Shown: positions 46,226-56,233 of the stretch, in pieces
Layout: each line of letters opens with the position of its first letter
How positions within the stretch are numbered: position 1 is the stretch's first letter
NCBI RefSeq assembly: GCF_016858305.2
Contig: NZ_CP074436.1
Span: 3,926,001 to 3,990,000, forward strand
DNA from: Polaribacter sp. Q13
GTDB lineage: Bacteria > Bacteroidota > Bacteroidia > Flavobacteriales > Flavobacteriaceae
Direction of reading: 5' to 3'
DNA length: 64,000 nt
Notes under the pieces: model-generated
The model's input: only the letters and a program-made list of their open reading frames with translations
The model's database searches: none
What the model was told of the DNA's origin: nothing
Program-made: the position numbers and the translations under genes

Positions 46226-46657
46226 ATGTTACAGCCAAAAAGAGTAAAATACCGTAAGGTACAGAAGTCGAAAGGAAATATGACTGGTATTTCTGGTAGA
46301 GGAAATCAACTTTCTAATGGAATGTTTGGTATCAAATCTCTAGACCAGAACTTATTAACTTCTCGTCAAATAGAAGCAGCTCGTATCGCGGCAACTCGTC
46401 ATATGAAAAGAGAAGGGCAGTTATGGATTAAAGTATTTCCAGACAAGCCTATCACTAAGAAACCTTTAGAGGTACGTATGGGTAAGGGAAAAGGAGCACC
46501 AGATCATTTTGTTGCAGTTATTAAACCGGGTAGAATTTTGTTTGAAATTGGTGGAGTATCAATGGATGTGGCAAAAGAAGCTTTACGTTTAGCAGCTCAG
46601 AAACTTCCAGTGAAAACGAAGTTTGTAATAGCAAGAGATTTTGATATTAACGCATAA
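46226..46657 (+). CDS. rplP: 50S ribosomal protein L16
   Basis: 143 residues. It helps to position A-site tRNA. It starts [18 protein letters not shown] and contains [21 protein letters not shown] typical late-assembly protein; 22 bp after rpsC and 11 bp before rpmC. Confidence 0.97.
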   Translation: MLQPKRVKYRKVQKSKGNMTGISGRGNQLSNGMFGIKSLDQNLLTSRQIEAARIAATRHMKREGQLWIKVFPDKPITKKPLEVRMGKGKGAPDHFVAVIKPGRILFEIGGVSMDVAKEALRLAAQKLPVKTKFVIARDFDINA

Positions 46658-46668
46658 TTCTAAATAAA

Positions 46669-46860
46669 ATGAAACAATCTGAAGTAAAAGAATTATCTAC
46701 AGCTGATCTTAATGAGAAGCTTGGAGCGTTGCAAAAGAATTATACTGATCTTAAAATGGCTCATGCAATCACTCCATTGGAGAATCCATTGCAATTGAGA
46801 GGTTTAAGAAGAACTGTAGCAAGAATTGCAACAGAATTAACAAAAAGAGAATTACAATAA
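46669..46860 (+). CDS. rpmC: 50S ribosomal protein L29
   Basis: 63 residues. A two-helix coiled protein near the tunnel exit; ELSTADLNEKLGALQKNYTDL and NPLQLRGLRRTVARIATELT fit the family. Confidence 0.96.
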   Translation: MKQSEVKELSTADLNEKLGALQKNYTDLKMAHAITPLENPLQLRGLRRTVARIATELTKRELQ

Positions 46861-46880
46861 TTCTATAGTCAGTTTTAAAG

Positions 46881-47138
46881 ATGGAAAAAAGAAATCTTAG
46901 AAAAGAGAGAATTGGTGTTGTTTCTAGTAACAAAATGGAAAAATCTATTGTTGTTGCTGAAACTAAGAGAGTAAAGCACCCAATGTACGGTAAATTCGTA
47001 TTAAAGACGAAAAAGTATGTTGCACACGACGAACAGAATGATTGCAACGAAGGAGATACTGTTAGGATCATGGAAACAAGACCTATGAGTAAATCTAAAC
47101 GTTGGAGATTAGTAGAAATCCTAGAAAGAGCTAAATAA
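46881..47138 (+). CDS. rpsQ: 30S ribosomal protein S17
   Basis: 85 residues. An OB-fold early-assembly protein of the 30S body: [19 protein letters not shown] and [20 protein letters not shown]. One base separates it from rplN. Confidence 0.97.
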   Translation: MEKRNLRKERIGVVSSNKMEKSIVVAETKRVKHPMYGKFVLKTKKYVAHDEQNDCNEGDTVRIMETRPMSKSKRWRLVEILERAK

Positions 47139-47139
47139 T

Positions 47140-47508
47140 ATGTTACAGACAGAATCAAGATTAAAAGTCGCAGATAACACTGGAGCAAAAGAAGTTTTAG
47201 TGATTAGAGTTTTAGGAGGAACAAGAAAACGTTACGCAAGTATTGGAGACAAGATTGTAGTAGCTGTTAAATCTGCAACTCCAAACGGAACTGTAAAAAA
47301 AGGTCAAGTATCTAGAGCAGTTGTTGTAAGAACGAAAAAAGAAGTAAGACGTAAAGACGGATCATACATCAGATTTGATGATAACGCTTGTGTACTTTTA
47401 AATCCTACAGAGGAAATGAGAGGAACACGTGTATTTGGTCCTGTTGCTCGTGAGCTTCGTGAGAAACAATTCATGAAAATAGTATCATTAGCACCTGAAG
47501 TGCTTTAA
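47140..47508 (+). CDS. rplN: 50S ribosomal protein L14
   Basis: 122 residues, at the subunit interface and target of RsfS silencing. [20 protein letters not shown] and [20 protein letters not shown] are conserved. It follows rpsQ directly. Confidence 0.98.
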   Translation: MLQTESRLKVADNTGAKEVLVIRVLGGTRKRYASIGDKIVVAVKSATPNGTVKKGQVSRAVVVRTKKEVRRKDGSYIRFDDNACVLLNPTEEMRGTRVFGPVARELREKQFMKIVSLAPEVL

Positions 47509-47521
47509 ATCATTATATAAG

Positions 47522-47824
47522 ATGAAGAAGTTCAAATTAAAATCAGGAGATACTGTAAAAGTAATTGCAGGAGATCATAAAGGATCTGAAGGAAAGGTTT
47601 TACAAATCATTAAAGACAAGGATAGAGTTTTAGTAGAAGGTGTTAACTTAGTTTCTAAGCACACAAAACCTAGCGCTCAAAATCCTCAAGGTGGTATTGT
47701 AAAGAAAGAAGCTTCACTTCACATATCTAACTTAATGTTAGTTGAAGATGGTGTAGCTGTGAGAGTAGGTTATAAGGTTGATGGAGATACTAAGACTAGA
47801 GTCTCTAAAAAAACTAAAAAATAA
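47522..47824 (+). CDS. rplX: 50S ribosomal protein L24
   Basis: 100 residues. It contains the KOW motif ([20 protein letters not shown]) and starts 50S assembly at the 5' end of 23S rRNA. Spacing to rplE is 8 bp. Confidence 0.97.
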   Translation: MKKFKLKSGDTVKVIAGDHKGSEGKVLQIIKDKDRVLVEGVNLVSKHTKPSAQNPQGGIVKKEASLHISNLMLVEDGVAVRVGYKVDGDTKTRVSKKTKK

Positions 47825-47832
47825 GGATAATC

Positions 47833-48384
47833 ATGAGTTACGTACCAAGATTAAAAGCAGAATACAAAGAAAGAGTAATAAAAGCTCTTACTGAAGAATT
47901 CAGTTACAAGAATGTAATGCAAGTACCTAAATTAGAAAAAATAGTTGTTTCTAAAGGTGTAGGTGCTGCAATTGCAGATAAGAAATTAATAGATTATGCT
48001 GTAGAAGAGTTGACTAAAATTACAGGTCAAAAAGCAGTTTCTACAATGTCTAAAAAAGATATCGCAGCATTTAAATTGCGTAAAGGGATGCCAATTGGTG
48101 TTAAAGTTACTTTACGTGGAGATAAAATGTATGAGTTTTTAGATAGATTAGTTACAGCTTCTTTACCTCGTGTAAGAGACTTTAACGGTATAAAAGCTAA
48201 TGGTTTTGATGGAAGAGGTAATTACAATTTAGGAATTACTGAACAAATCATCTACCCAGAGATTAATATTGATCAAGTTAAAAAGATTAGTGGAATGGAT
48301 ATTACTTTTGTAACATCTGCAGATACTGATAAAGAAGCAAAATCATTATTAGGAGAATTAGGTTTACCATTCAAAAAAAATTAA
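47833..48384 (+). CDS. rplE: 50S ribosomal protein L5
   Basis: 183 residues. It binds 5S rRNA and contacts P-site tRNA. Features: [35 protein letters not shown] and [18 protein letters not shown]. rpsN follows after 3 bp. Confidence 0.98.
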   Translation: MSYVPRLKAEYKERVIKALTEEFSYKNVMQVPKLEKIVVSKGVGAAIADKKLIDYAVEELTKITGQKAVSTMSKKDIAAFKLRKGMPIGVKVTLRGDKMYEFLDRLVTASLPRVRDFNGIKANGFDGRGNYNLGITEQIIYPEINIDQVKKISGMDITFVTSADTDKEAKSLLGELGLPFKKN

Positions 48385-48387
48385 GAA

Positions 48388-48657
48388 ATGGCTAAAGAAT
48401 CAATGAAAGCGCGTGAGCGTAAGAGAGCAGCAACAGTTGCAAAATATGCAGAAAAGAGAAAAGCTTTAAAAGAAGCTGGAGACTATGAAGCTTTGCAAAA
48501 GTTGCCAAAGAATGCTTCACCAGTTAGAATGCATAACAGATGTAAATTAACTGGACGTCCAAAAGGATATATGAGACAATTTGGTTTATCTCGTGTTACT
48601 TTTAGAGAAATGGCAAATCAAGGTTTAATACCTGGTGTTAAAAAAGCATCTTGGTAG
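48388..48657 (+). CDS. rpsN: 30S ribosomal protein S14 (zinc-free type)
   Basis: 89 residues. The long C-minus form: in [20 protein letters not shown] only one Cys remains and the CxxC zinc sites of the short 61-residue type are missing. It ends the first part of the spc block; a terminator follows within 30 bp. Confidence 0.97.
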   Translation: MAKESMKARERKRAATVAKYAEKRKALKEAGDYEALQKLPKNASPVRMHNRCKLTGRPKGYMRQFGLSRVTFREMANQGLIPGVKKASW

Positions 48658-48682
48658 AAAATTTTAAATAAAGCTCAAATAT

Positions 48683-48721
48683 AAAAATAGAATGTGTATC
48701 TTTGCACGCTCTATTTTTTTT
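48683..48721 (+). terminator. Internal terminator between rpsN and rpsH
   Basis: AAAAATAGA (48683-48691) pairs with TCTATTTTT (48710-48718), with an inner TGTG/CACG stem after one mismatch, and a run of T follows. The loop contains TATCTTTG, the -7 element of the next promoter. Confidence 0.7.
48697..48704 (+). promoter_or_regulatory. -7 element of an internal promoter before rpsH
   Basis: TATCTTTG followed by CA is an exact TAnnTTTG match and resembles the sites before rplC (TACTTTTGCA) and rpsL. No TTG lies at the ideal upstream position, so the -33 half is weak. It would give a 117-nt rpsH leader. Confidence 0.5.
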
Positions 48722-48821
48722 GAGTATAAGAATTTTAACTGATTATAGGTTCATTTATCACAGAGCAATCTGTAGCATAAATAGAGATATTTGAAAACCG
48801 TAATCGCAATTTTAAATAAAT

Positions 48822-49220
48822 ATGTATACAGATCCAATCGCGGATTTTCTTACTAGAGTAAGAAATGCAATCGCAGCAGGACACAGAGTAGTGGAAATTC
48901 CGGCTTCAAATTTGAAGAAGGAAATGACTAAAATTTTGTTTGATCAAGGGTATATTTTAAGCTACCAGTTCAATGACGATAAAGTTCAGGGGACAATTAA
49001 GATAGCTTTAAAATACGAAAGAGACACAAAAGAGTCAGTAATTAGAAAAATTCAACGTATCAGTACACCAGGTTTACGTAAATATGTTGGCTCTACAGAG
49101 ATGCCAAGAGTATTAAACGGACTTGGAATTGCTATTGTTTCTACATCTAGAGGTGTAATGACAAACAAAAAAGCACGTCAAGAAAATGTTGGAGGAGAAG
49201 TTTTATGTTACGTTTATTAA
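48822..49220 (+). CDS. rpsH: 30S ribosomal protein S8
   Basis: 132 residues, binds the central domain of 16S r[23 protein letters not shown] and the C-terminal [20 protein letters not shown] are diagnostic. In E. coli S8 represses the spc operon. Here rpsH follows a terminator/promoter composite and a 117-nt leader, so feedback at this leader is possible (inference). Confidence 0.98.
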   Translation: MYTDPIADFLTRVRNAIAAGHRVVEIPASNLKKEMTKILFDQGYILSYQFNDDKVQGTIKIALKYERDTKESVIRKIQRISTPGLRKYVGSTEMPRVLNGLGIAIVSTSRGVMTNKKARQENVGGEVLCYVY

Positions 49221-49229
49221 TCTAAGGAA

Positions 49230-49775
49230 ATGAGTAGAATAGGAAAAAATCCCGTTAGCATTTCACAAGGTGTAGATGTAAACATAAAAGACAATGTTGT
49301 AACCGTTAAAGGAAAATTAGGTGAGTTAACTCAGACTATTTCTAATGGTATTACAATTAAGATTGAAGATGGAACTATCACATTAGATAGAGCATCTGAA
49401 AGTAAAGACCATAAAGCACAACATGGTTTAATGAGAGCTTTGATCGCAAATATGATTGAAGGTGTAAGTAAAGGTTGGACTAAAGATTTAGAATTGGTAG
49501 GTGTAGGTTATAGAGCATCTAATCAAGGACAAAAATTAGATTTAGCTTTAGGTTTCTCTCATAATATTGTTTTAGAAATAGCTCCAGAAGTTAAAATTGA
49601 AACAATATCTGAGAAAGGGAAAAACCCGATCATTAAATTATCTTCATTTGACAAACAATTAGTTGGTCAAATTGCTGCAAAGATTCGTTCTTTCAGAGCT
49701 CCAGAGCCTTATAAAGGTAAAGGTGTTAAGTTTGTTGGTGAAATATTAAGAAGAAAAGCAGGTAAATCTGCATAA
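49230..49775 (+). CDS. rplF: 50S ribosomal protein L6
   Basis: 181 residues with two related domains next to the sarcin-ricin loop. [17 protein letters not shown] and the C-terminal [20 protein letters not shown] are conserved. Confidence 0.98.
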   Translation: MSRIGKNPVSISQGVDVNIKDNVVTVKGKLGELTQTISNGITIKIEDGTITLDRASESKDHKAQHGLMRALIANMIEGVSKGWTKDLELVGVGYRASNQGQKLDLALGFSHNIVLEIAPEVKIETISEKGKNPIIKLSSFDKQLVGQIAAKIRSFRAPEPYKGKGVKFVGEILRRKAGKSA

Positions 49776-49786
49776 TATATAACATT

Positions 49787-50137
49787 ATGGCATTATCAAA
49801 GCTTCAAAGAAGAGCTAGAATTAAGCGTAGAATTAGAAAGATTATTTCTGGTACAGCTGTTAAACCAAGGTTAACGGTTTATAGAAGTAACAAGGAAATT
49901 TACGCTCAATTGGTAGACGATGTAAACGGAGTAACATTAGCTTCAGTTTCATCTAGAAATAAAGAAATAAAAGCAGATACTAAATCAGATGCTGCAATAG
50001 CTGTTGGAAAAGCAATCGCTGAGAAAGCAACTAAAGCTGGTATAGAAACAGTATCTTTTGATAGAAACGGATATTTATATCACGGTAGAGTTAAAGTATT
50101 AGCAGACGCTGCAAGAGAAGCTGGTTTAAAATTTTAA
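49787..50137 (+). CDS. rplR: 50S ribosomal protein L18
   Basis: 116 residues. A 5S-rRNA-binding protein: [40 protein letters not shown] and [20 protein letters not shown]. Confidence 0.97.
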   Translation: MALSKLQRRARIKRRIRKIISGTAVKPRLTVYRSNKEIYAQLVDDVNGVTLASVSSRNKEIKADTKSDAAIAVGKAIAEKATKAGIETVSFDRNGYLYHGRVKVLADAAREAGLKF

Positions 50138-50143
50138 GAAATT

Positions 50144-50665
50144 ATGCAAGGATATAAAAACGTAGAAAGAGTTAAGCCTAGTGGGTTAGATCTTGTAGAT
50201 AGATTAGTTGGTGTACAACGTGTTACTAAAGTAACAAAAGGTGGTAGAGCATTTGGTTTCTCTGCAATTGTTGTTGTAGGAGACGGAAGTGGTGTTGTTG
50301 GTCATGGATTAGGTAAATCTAAGGATGTTGCATCTGCTATTGCTAAAGCAATTGAAGATGCTAAGAAAAACTTAGTAAGAATTCCTATTTTAGAAGCAAC
50401 TTTACCTCATGAACAAAAAGGTAAATTTGGTGGAGCTAAAGTGTTTTTAAAGCCTGCATCTCATGGTACAGGAGTTATAGCCGGTGGTGCTGTAAGACAC
50501 GTGTTAGAGGCTGTAGGTATACATGATGTATTATCAAAATCTCAAGGATCTTCAAATCCTCATAATGTAGTAAAAGCAACTTTTGATGCTTTATTACAAT
50601 TAAGAAGTGCAGCATCTATTGCTAAACAAAGAGGTATTTCTTTAGAGAAAGTATTTAACGGATAA
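50144..50665 (+). CDS. rpsE: 30S ribosomal protein S5
   Basis: 173 residues, at the back of the 30S near the mRNA entrance and spectinomycin site. The dsRBD-like part contains [20 protein letters not shown], and the C-terminal part [21 protein letters not shown]. Confidence 0.98.
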   Translation: MQGYKNVERVKPSGLDLVDRLVGVQRVTKVTKGGRAFGFSAIVVVGDGSGVVGHGLGKSKDVASAIAKAIEDAKKNLVRIPILEATLPHEQKGKFGGAKVFLKPASHGTGVIAGGAVRHVLEAVGIHDVLSKSQGSSNPHNVVKATFDALLQLRSAASIAKQRGISLEKVFNG

Positions 50666-50676
50666 ACCTAAGAACG

Positions 50677-50859
50677 ATGGCAAGAATTAAAGTTACACAA
50701 GTAAAAAGTCAAATCGGACGTCTACAAAGTCAAAAAAGAACTTTAGAGGCATTAGGTTTACGTAAAATGCACCAAACTGTAGAGCATGAGGCTACGCCTT
50801 CTATAGTTGGTATGGTAAATACAGTTAAACACTTAGTTTCTTTCGAAGAAATTAAATAA
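50677..50859 (+). CDS. rpmD: 50S ribosomal protein L30
   Basis: 60 residues: MARIKVTQVKSQIGRLQSQK, then LGLRKMHQTVEHEATPSIVG. A small peripheral protein, absent in some phyla; the length is normal. Confidence 0.96.
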   Translation: MARIKVTQVKSQIGRLQSQKRTLEALGLRKMHQTVEHEATPSIVGMVNTVKHLVSFEEIK

Positions 50860-50872
50860 GACATATAGAAAA

Positions 50873-51322
50873 ATGAGTTTACATAATTTAACACCAGCAG
50901 AAGGTTCCATTAAAAAAGGAAAAAGAATTGCAAGAGGTGAAGGATCTGGAAAAGGTGGTACCGCTACAAGAGGACACAACGGACAGAAATCTCGTTCTGG
51001 TTATTCTAAAAAGATTGGTTTTGAAGGTGGGCAAATGCCACTTCAAAGACGTGTACCAAAATTTGGTTTCACAAACATTAATCGTATTGAATATCAAGGT
51101 ATCAATTTAGATAAATTACAATCTTTAGTAGATAGTGGAAAGATAACAGATACAGTAGATTTAGATTCTTTAATAGCTAATAGATTGGCAAGAAAAAACG
51201 ACTTAATAAAAATATTAGGTGGTGGAGAATTAAAGGCTAAATTAAATATTACTGTACATAAATTTACAGCATCAGCAAAAGCAGCTATTGAAGCGGCTGG
51301 AGGAGAAGCTGTTACTTTATAA
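50873..51322 (+). CDS. rplO: 50S ribosomal protein L15
   Basis: 149 residues. Opens MSLHNLTPAEGSIKKGKRIA; the Gly-rich extended N-terminal segment GEGSGKGGTATRGHNGQKSR penetrates the rRNA. It lies 10 bp before secY, coupling ribosome and translocon synthesis. Confidence 0.97.
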   Translation: MSLHNLTPAEGSIKKGKRIARGEGSGKGGTATRGHNGQKSRSGYSKKIGFEGGQMPLQRRVPKFGFTNINRIEYQGINLDKLQSLVDSGKITDTVDLDSLIANRLARKNDLIKILGGGELKAKLNITVHKFTASAKAAIEAAGGEAVTL

Positions 51323-51332
51323 CATCCCGTAA

Positions 51333-52658
51333 ATGATGAAATTAATAAATAGATTAAAAGAAATTTTCAGTATTGAGGAGTTGAAAAATAAAATTCTTCT
51401 TACAATCGGTTTAATTGCTGTATATCGTTTTATGGCGGCTGTTCCTTTACCTGGAATAGATCCCTTACAACTTACAGCTTTAAAAGAGAGTACTTCTGGA
51501 GGTCTTTTAGGTTTATTAAATGCATTTACAGGAGGAGCATTTGCTAGAGCGTCAGTAATGGCACTTGGTATTATGCCTTATATTTCAGCATCTATTGTAG
51601 TTCAGTTAATGGGAATTGCGGTTCCTTATTTACAAAAACTACAAAAAGATGGAGAAAGTGGACGTAAAAAAATTACACAAATAACTAGATGGTTAACGAT
51701 AGGTATTACTTTGGTTCAAGCACCAACGTATATTACGGCTATTAAAACACAATTTGGTTTAGGACCAGAGGCTTTTTTAGTAACTGGACCTACTTTTTGG
51801 ATATCATCTATTATCATTTTAACTGCAGGAACGGTTTTTGCTATGTGGTTGGGAGAGCGTATTACAGACAAAGGTGTTGGTAATGGTATATCATTATTAA
51901 TAACAGTAGGTATTTTAGCTAAATTTCCAGCAGCATTTTTACAAGAATTTGTTGCAAAAACAACAAATGCAGGTGCGGGTGGTATTATGATGGTTTTAAT
52001 AGAAATCATTGTTTGGTTTGTAGTAATTTTATTAACTGTGCTATTAGTTACTGCTGTTCGAAAGATCGCGGTGCAATATGCTAGAAGAACAGTTGTGGGA
52101 AATGTACAAAATGTTGCAGGTTCAAGAGATTATATTCCTTTGAAATTAAATGCAGCAGGTGTAATGCCAATTATCTTTGCACAAGCAATTATGTTTTTAC
52201 CAGTTGCTTTAGCTCAGAGATTTCCAGCAATTGCTAGTTTACAAGATATGAATGGTTTATGGTACAATGTTATTTTTGCATTGTTAATTGTCATCTTTAG
52301 TTATTTCTATACTGCTATTACTATTCCTACGAATAAAATGGCAGATGATTTAAAAAGAAGTGGTGGTTTTATACCAGGAATTAGACCAGGAAAAGACACA
52401 GCAGATAGATTAGATTCTGTTTTATCTAGAATAACGTTTCCAGGATCGTTGTTTTTAGCGGCATTATCAATCTTACCATCAATTGTAGTTCAGTTTGGAG
52501 TACAACATAGTTGGGCCATGTTTTTTGGTGGAACATCATTAATAATTATGGTTGGGGTTGCAATTGATACGTTGCAACAAATTAATTCGTATTTGTTAAA
52601 TCGTCATTATGATGGTTTAATGAAAGCGGGGAATAGCAACAGAAAATCGAATAAATAA
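51333..52658 (+). CDS. secY: Preprotein translocase subunit SecY
   Basis: 441 residues with ten transmembrane helices forming the protein-conducting channel. The plug region is near [20 protein letters not shown]; the cytosolic loop contains [20 protein letters not shown] followed by [15 protein letters not shown]. The start is ATGATG; the second ATG (51336) would give [11 protein letters not shown] and is equally likely. It sits between rplO and infA, the standard place. Confidence 0.97.
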   Translation: MMKLINRLKEIFSIEELKNKILLTIGLIAVYRFMAAVPLPGIDPLQLTALKESTSGGLLGLLNAFTGGAFARASVMALGIMPYISASIVVQLMGIAVPYLQKLQKDGESGRKKITQITRWLTIGITLVQAPTYITAIKTQFGLGPEAFLVTGPTFWISSIIILTAGTVFAMWLGERITDKGVGNGISLLITVGILAKFPAAFLQEFVAKTTNAGAGGIMMVLIEIIVWFVVILLTVLLVTAVRKIAVQYARRTVVGNVQNVAGSRDYIPLKLNAAGVMPIIFAQAIMFLPVALAQRFPAIASLQDMNGLWYNVIFALLIVIFSYFYTAITIPTNKMADDLKRSGGFIPGIRPGKDTADRLDSVLSRITFPGSLFLAALSILPSIVVQFGVQHSWAMFFGGTSLIIMVGVAIDTLQQINSYLLNRHYDGLMKAGNSNRKSNK

Positions 52659-52659
52659 T

Positions 52660-52875
52660 ATGGCTAAACAATCAGCAATTCAACAAGACGGAACAATTAC
52701 AGAAGCATTATCTAATGCGATGTTTCGTGTAGAATTAGAAAACGGACATATTGTTACGGCTCACATTTCAGGTAAAATGCGTATGCATTATATTAAATTA
52801 TTACCAGGAGATAAGGTGAAATTAGAAATGAGCCCATACGATTTATCAAAGGCAAGAATTACTTACAGATACTAA
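52660..52875 (+). CDS. infA: Translation initiation factor IF-1
   Basis: 71 residues, an OB-fold protein that blocks the A site during initiation. [20 protein letters not shown], then [20 protein letters not shown] and [11 protein letters not shown]. One base follows the secY stop. Confidence 0.97.
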   Translation: MAKQSAIQQDGTITEALSNAMFRVELENGHIVTAHISGKMRMHYIKLLPGDKVKLEMSPYDLSKARITYRY

Positions 52876-52888
52876 AAAAACAAAACAG

Positions 52889-53005
52889 ATGAAAGTTAGA
52901 GCATCAGTTAAAAAAAGAAGTGCCGACTGCAAAATAGTTCGCAGAAAAGGTAGATTATACGTGATTAATAAACAAAATCCTAGATTTAAACAAAGACAAG
53001 GGTAA
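52889..53005 (+). CDS. rpmJ: 50S ribosomal protein L36 (zinc-free type)
   Basis: A 38-residue gene in the infA-rpsM gap ([20 protein letters not shown], ending RFKQRQG). The Zn-type L36 has three Cys and one His; here only one Cys is left, the others being Ser, Asn and Phe, so this is the C-minus form. The stop codon overlaps the rpsM start by 1 bp (TAATG). Confidence 0.95.
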   Translation: MKVRASVKKRSADCKIVRRKGRLYVINKQNPRFKQRQG

Positions 53006-53370
53006 TGGCAAGAATAGCAGGTATTGATATTCCAAAGAATAAAAGAGGTGTTATCGCATTAACTTACATCTTTGGTATAGGAAGCAGCAGAGCTCAAAAA
53101 GTTCTAGCAGAAGCAAAAGTAGATGAGAGCATTAAAGTTCAAGATTGGACAGATGATCAAATCGCAGCAATTAGAGAACAAGTAGGATCTTTCACTATTG
53201 AAGGAGAATTACGTTCTGAGGTACAGTTAAACATCAAACGTTTGATGGATATCGGTTGTCAAAGAGGAATTCGTCATAGACTTGGTCTTCCATTAAGAGG
53301 ACAAAGAACTAAGAATAACTCTCGTACAAGAAAAGGTAAGAGAAAAACTGTAGCTAACAAGAAAAAATAA
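53005..53370 (+). CDS. rpsM: 30S ribosomal protein S13
   Basis: 121 residues, contacts P-site tRNA and bridges to L5. [20 protein letters not shown], the HhH-like [11 protein letters not shown] and the basic tail [18 protein letters not shown]. First of the alpha-operon proteins. Confidence 0.98.
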   Translation: MARIAGIDIPKNKRGVIALTYIFGIGSSRAQKVLAEAKVDESIKVQDWTDDQIAAIREQVGSFTIEGELRSEVQLNIKRLMDIGCQRGIRHRLGLPLRGQRTKNNSRTRKGKRKTVANKKK

Positions 53371-53447
53371 GTTAGATAAAGTAATCAAGATCTAATAATA
53401 GTATTTACTATAAGGTTAGAAAACTAAATTACTAAAACTGAAAAATT

Positions 53448-53831
53448 ATGGCAAAAGCAAGTTCAAAAAAGCGTAAGGTAATAATTGATGCTGTTGGAGA
53501 GGCGCACGTAACTGCATCTTTTAACAACATCATTATTTCTTTAACAAATAAAAAAGGAGACGTTATTTCTTGGTCATCTGCAGGTAAAATGGGTTTTAGA
53601 GGTTCTAAAAAGAATACTCCATATGCAGCTCAATTAGCAGCAGAAGATTGTGCAAATGTTGCAAAAGAAGCAGGTTTACGTAAAGTAAAAGTTTATGTAA
53701 AAGGACCAGGTAATGGTAGAGAATCTGCAATTAGATCACTTCATAATGCAGGTATCGAAGTAACAGAAATTATTGATGTTACACCAATTCCTCATAATGG
53801 ATGTCGTCCACCTAAGAGAAGAAGAGTATAA
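53448..53831 (+). CDS. rpsK: 30S ribosomal protein S11
   Basis: 127 residues, platform of the 30S near the mRNA exit. [39 protein letters not shown] and the C-terminal [17 protein letters not shown] are conserved. The 77-bp gap before it shows no clear signal. Confidence 0.98.
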   Translation: MAKASSKKRKVIIDAVGEAHVTASFNNIIISLTNKKGDVISWSSAGKMGFRGSKKNTPYAAQLAAEDCANVAKEAGLRKVKVYVKGPGNGRESAIRSLHNAGIEVTEIIDVTPIPHNGCRPPKRRRV

Positions 53832-53913
53832 TTAAATATTTTAATTTGATGGGAATAAGATTATCGAAGGAGAAAGCCTTAATTCATAATCCCTATCTAT
53901 AACAACAAAAGAA

Positions 53914-54519
53914 ATGGCAAGATATACAGGACCAAAAACTAAAATTGCTCGTAAATTTGGCGAGGCAATTTTTGGAGAAGATAAAAACTTCGAAAAAAGA
54001 AACTTTCCTCCAGGACAGCATGGAAATGCAAGAAGAAGAGGAAAAAAATCTGAATATGCAACTCAATTAATGGAGAAGCAAAAAGCGAAATATACTTATG
54101 GTATTTTAGAGCGTCAATTCAGTAACTTGTTTAAACAAGCACAAGCTGCTTCGGGTATTACAGGTGAAATTTTATTACAATTATGTGAATCTCGTTTAGA
54201 TAACGTGGTTTATAGAATGGGTGTTTCTAATTCTAGAAGTGGAGCTCGTCAATTAGTTTCTCACAGACATATTACTGTTAATGGTGAAATCGTTAATATT
54301 CCTTCTTATAGTTTACAAGATGGAGATGTTGTTGCTGTAAGAGAAAAATCTAAATCTTTGGTAGCTATCGAAAATGCATTAGCTTCTAATAGCAATGTTT
54401 TTGAATGGTTAACTTGGAACACGGATACTAAAACTGGAACTTTTGTAAAAGCACCAGAAAGATTACAGATTCCAGAAAACATTAAAGAACAATTAATCGT
54501 AGAATTATATTCTAAGTAA
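53914..54519 (+). CDS. rpsD: 30S ribosomal protein S4 (zinc-free type)
   Basis: 201 residues; initiates 30S assembly with S7. It starts [20 protein letters not shown] without the CxxC...C zinc knuckle of some S4 proteins. The S4 RNA-binding domain is [20 protein letters not shown] and onward. In E. coli S4 regulates the alpha operon; the hairpin after this gene could be a related control point (inference). Confidence 0.98.
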   Translation: MARYTGPKTKIARKFGEAIFGEDKNFEKRNFPPGQHGNARRRGKKSEYATQLMEKQKAKYTYGILERQFSNLFKQAQAASGITGEILLQLCESRLDNVVYRMGVSNSRSGARQLVSHRHITVNGEIVNIPSYSLQDGDVVAVREKSKSLVAIENALASNSNVFEWLTWNTDTKTGTFVKAPERLQIPENIKEQLIVELYSK

Positions 54520-54549
54520 TCAATTAATCATATTGAAATTCGGCCAAAG

Positions 54550-54581
54550 GGTTTATAAATATTTCTTCACATTTATAAACC
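54550..54581 (+). promoter_or_regulatory. Hairpin between rpsD and rpoA
   Basis: GGTTTATAAAT (54550-54560) pairs with ATTTATAAACC (54571-54581), an 11-bp perfect stem with a 10-nt loop. No U-tract follows. It lies 31 bp before rpoA and may set RNA processing or the ratio of r-protein to RNA polymerase synthesis. Confidence 0.5.
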
Positions 54582-54612
54582 GCGCAACCGGATAACAATT
54601 AAAACGAAGAAA

Positions 54613-55605
54613 ATGGCAATTTTAAATTTTCAAAAACCAGATAAAGTTATAATGATTGAATCTACTGATTTTAAAGGTAGATTTGAGTTTAGACCTTTAG
54701 AACCAGGTTTTGGTTTAACCGTAGGAAATGCTTTAAGAAGAGTACTTTTATCTTCTTTAGAAGGATTTGCTATTACATCATTAAGAATTGATGGTGTAGA
54801 GCATGAGTTTTCAACAGTTCCTGGAGTTGTAGAAGATGTTACAGAAATTATTTTAAACTTAAAACAAGTTCGTTTTAAGAAACAAATAGAAGAAACTGAT
54901 AGAGAAACTGTATCTGTTTCATTATCTGGTCAAGAGCAATTAACTGCTGGAGATTTACAGAAATTTATCTCTGGTTTTCAAATTTTGAATCCAGATTTAG
55001 TAATCTGTAATATGGATAAATCTGTAAAATTAAATGCAGAAATTACTATAGAAAAAGGTAGAGGATTTGTACCTGCAGAAGAAAATAAAAAGGCTTCAGC
55101 ACCAATAGGAACAATCTTTACAGATTCTATATACACACCAATTAAGAATGTAAAATATGCAATCGAAAATTATCGTGTAGAACAAAAAACGGATTATGAA
55201 AAATTAGTTTTCGATATAGATACTGATGGATCAATAAATCCTAAAGAGGCATTAACTGAGGCTGCAAAAATATTAATTCACCACTTTATGTTATTCTCTG
55301 ATGAGCGTATCACTTTAGAGGCTGATGAAATTGCACAAACAGAAACGTATGATGAAGAATCATTACACATGCGTCAGTTATTAAAAACTAGATTAATCGA
55401 CATGGATTTATCTGTAAGAGCTTTAAATTGTTTAAAGGCTGCAGAAGTAGATACATTAGGAGATTTAGTTTCTTTTAACAAAAGTGATTTAATGAAATTT
55501 AGAAACTTTGGTAAAAAATCATTAACAGAACTAGAAGAATTAGTTATTGTTAAAGGTTTAAGTTTTGGAATGGATTTGACAAAATACAAATTAGATAGAG
55601 ATTAA
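54613..55605 (+). CDS. rpoA: DNA-directed RNA polymerase subunit alpha
   Basis: 330 residues. The N-terminal dimerisation domain ([40 protein letters not shown]) is joined by an acidic linker (about 232-248) to the alpha-CTD ([15 protein letters not shown] sequence [20 protein letters not shown], then [16 protein letters not shown]), which contacts UP elements and activators. Ninety-three bp after rpsD, 60 bp before rplQ. Confidence 0.98.
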   Translation: MAILNFQKPDKVIMIESTDFKGRFEFRPLEPGFGLTVGNALRRVLLSSLEGFAITSLRIDGVEHEFSTVPGVVEDVTEIILNLKQVRFKKQIEETDRETVSVSLSGQEQLTAGDLQKFISGFQILNPDLVICNMDKSVKLNAEITIEKGRGFVPAEENKKASAPIGTIFTDSIYTPIKNVKYAIENYRVEQKTDYEKLVFDIDTDGSINPKEALTEAAKILIHHFMLFSDERITLEADEIAQTETYDEESLHMRQLLKTRLIDMDLSVRALNCLKAAEVDTLGDLVSFNKSDLMKFRNFGKKSLTELEELVIVKGLSFGMDLTKYKLDRD

Positions 55606-55665
55606 TTTTTCATAATTTGCTCCTCATAGTGAGTTGATGCAAGATGAAATAATAAAACAAAGGTC

Positions 55666-56139
55666 ATGAGACACGGAAAAAAGCATAATCATTTAGGAAG
55701 AACTACTTCACACAGAAAGGCAATGTTAGCTAATATGACATGTTCTTTAATAGAACATAAACGTATTAACACTACAGTGGCAAAAGCAAAAGCATTAAGA
55801 GTTTTTGCAGAACCATTAATAACAAAGTCTAAAAGTGATACTACTCACAACAGACGTGTTGTATTTTCTCACTTACGTGATAAATATGCAGTTACAGAAT
55901 TATTCAAAGAAATTTCTGTAAAAGTAGCAGATAGACCAGGAGGTTATCTTCGTATTATTAAGTTAGGAAATCGTCAAGGAGATAATGCTCCTATGGCAAT
56001 GGTAGAATTAGTTGATTACAACGAAATTTACAATCCTAATGGTAAAAAAGCTAAGAAAACTACACGTAGAGGAAGAAGCAAAAAAGCGGATGCTCCACAA
56101 GTAGAAGGAACGGCAACAGAAGAAAAATCTGAAGAATAA
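55666..56139 (+). CDS. rplQ: 50S ribosomal protein L17 with C-terminal extension
   Basis: 157 residues. The core ([40 protein letters not shown]) is the usual 120 or so residues; about 35 more ([20 protein letters not shown]...EEKSEE) form a basic then acidic low-complexity tail common in this phylum. Last gene of the superoperon; a strong terminator follows. Confidence 0.97.
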   Translation: MRHGKKHNHLGRTTSHRKAMLANMTCSLIEHKRINTTVAKAKALRVFAEPLITKSKSDTTHNRRVVFSHLRDKYAVTELFKEISVKVADRPGGYLRIIKLGNRQGDNAPMAMVELVDYNEIYNPNGKKAKKTTRRGRSKKADAPQVEGTATEEKSEE

Positions 56140-56165
56140 AAAATGAAAATTTTTTAAATTATATA

Positions 56166-56200
56166 AAAGGGATAAGCGTTTACGTTTATCCCTTTTTTTT
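56166..56200 (+). terminator. Terminator of the ribosomal superoperon
   Basis: AAAGGGATAAGCG (56166-56178) pairs with CGTTTATCCCTTT (56183-56195), with one G-T wobble and a 4-nt loop, followed by T's. It also serves as spacer for the carA promoter. Confidence 0.85.
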
Positions 56201-56209
56201 ATATTTTTG
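56180..56209 (+). promoter_or_regulatory. Candidate promoter of carA
   Basis: TATTTTTG (56202-56209), an exact -7 match followed by CA, directly after the terminator T-run. TTA at 56180-56182 in the hairpin loop stands at the -33 distance (19-bp spacer). It overlaps the terminator. Confidence 0.5.
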
Positions 56210-56233
56210 CATTAAGAAACACAACAACTATCA

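Noticed and set aside
46769..47188. Minus-strand frame of 139 codons across rpmC-rpsQ
   Set aside because: Hydrophobic shadow of ribosomal protein genes; spans three conserved genes.
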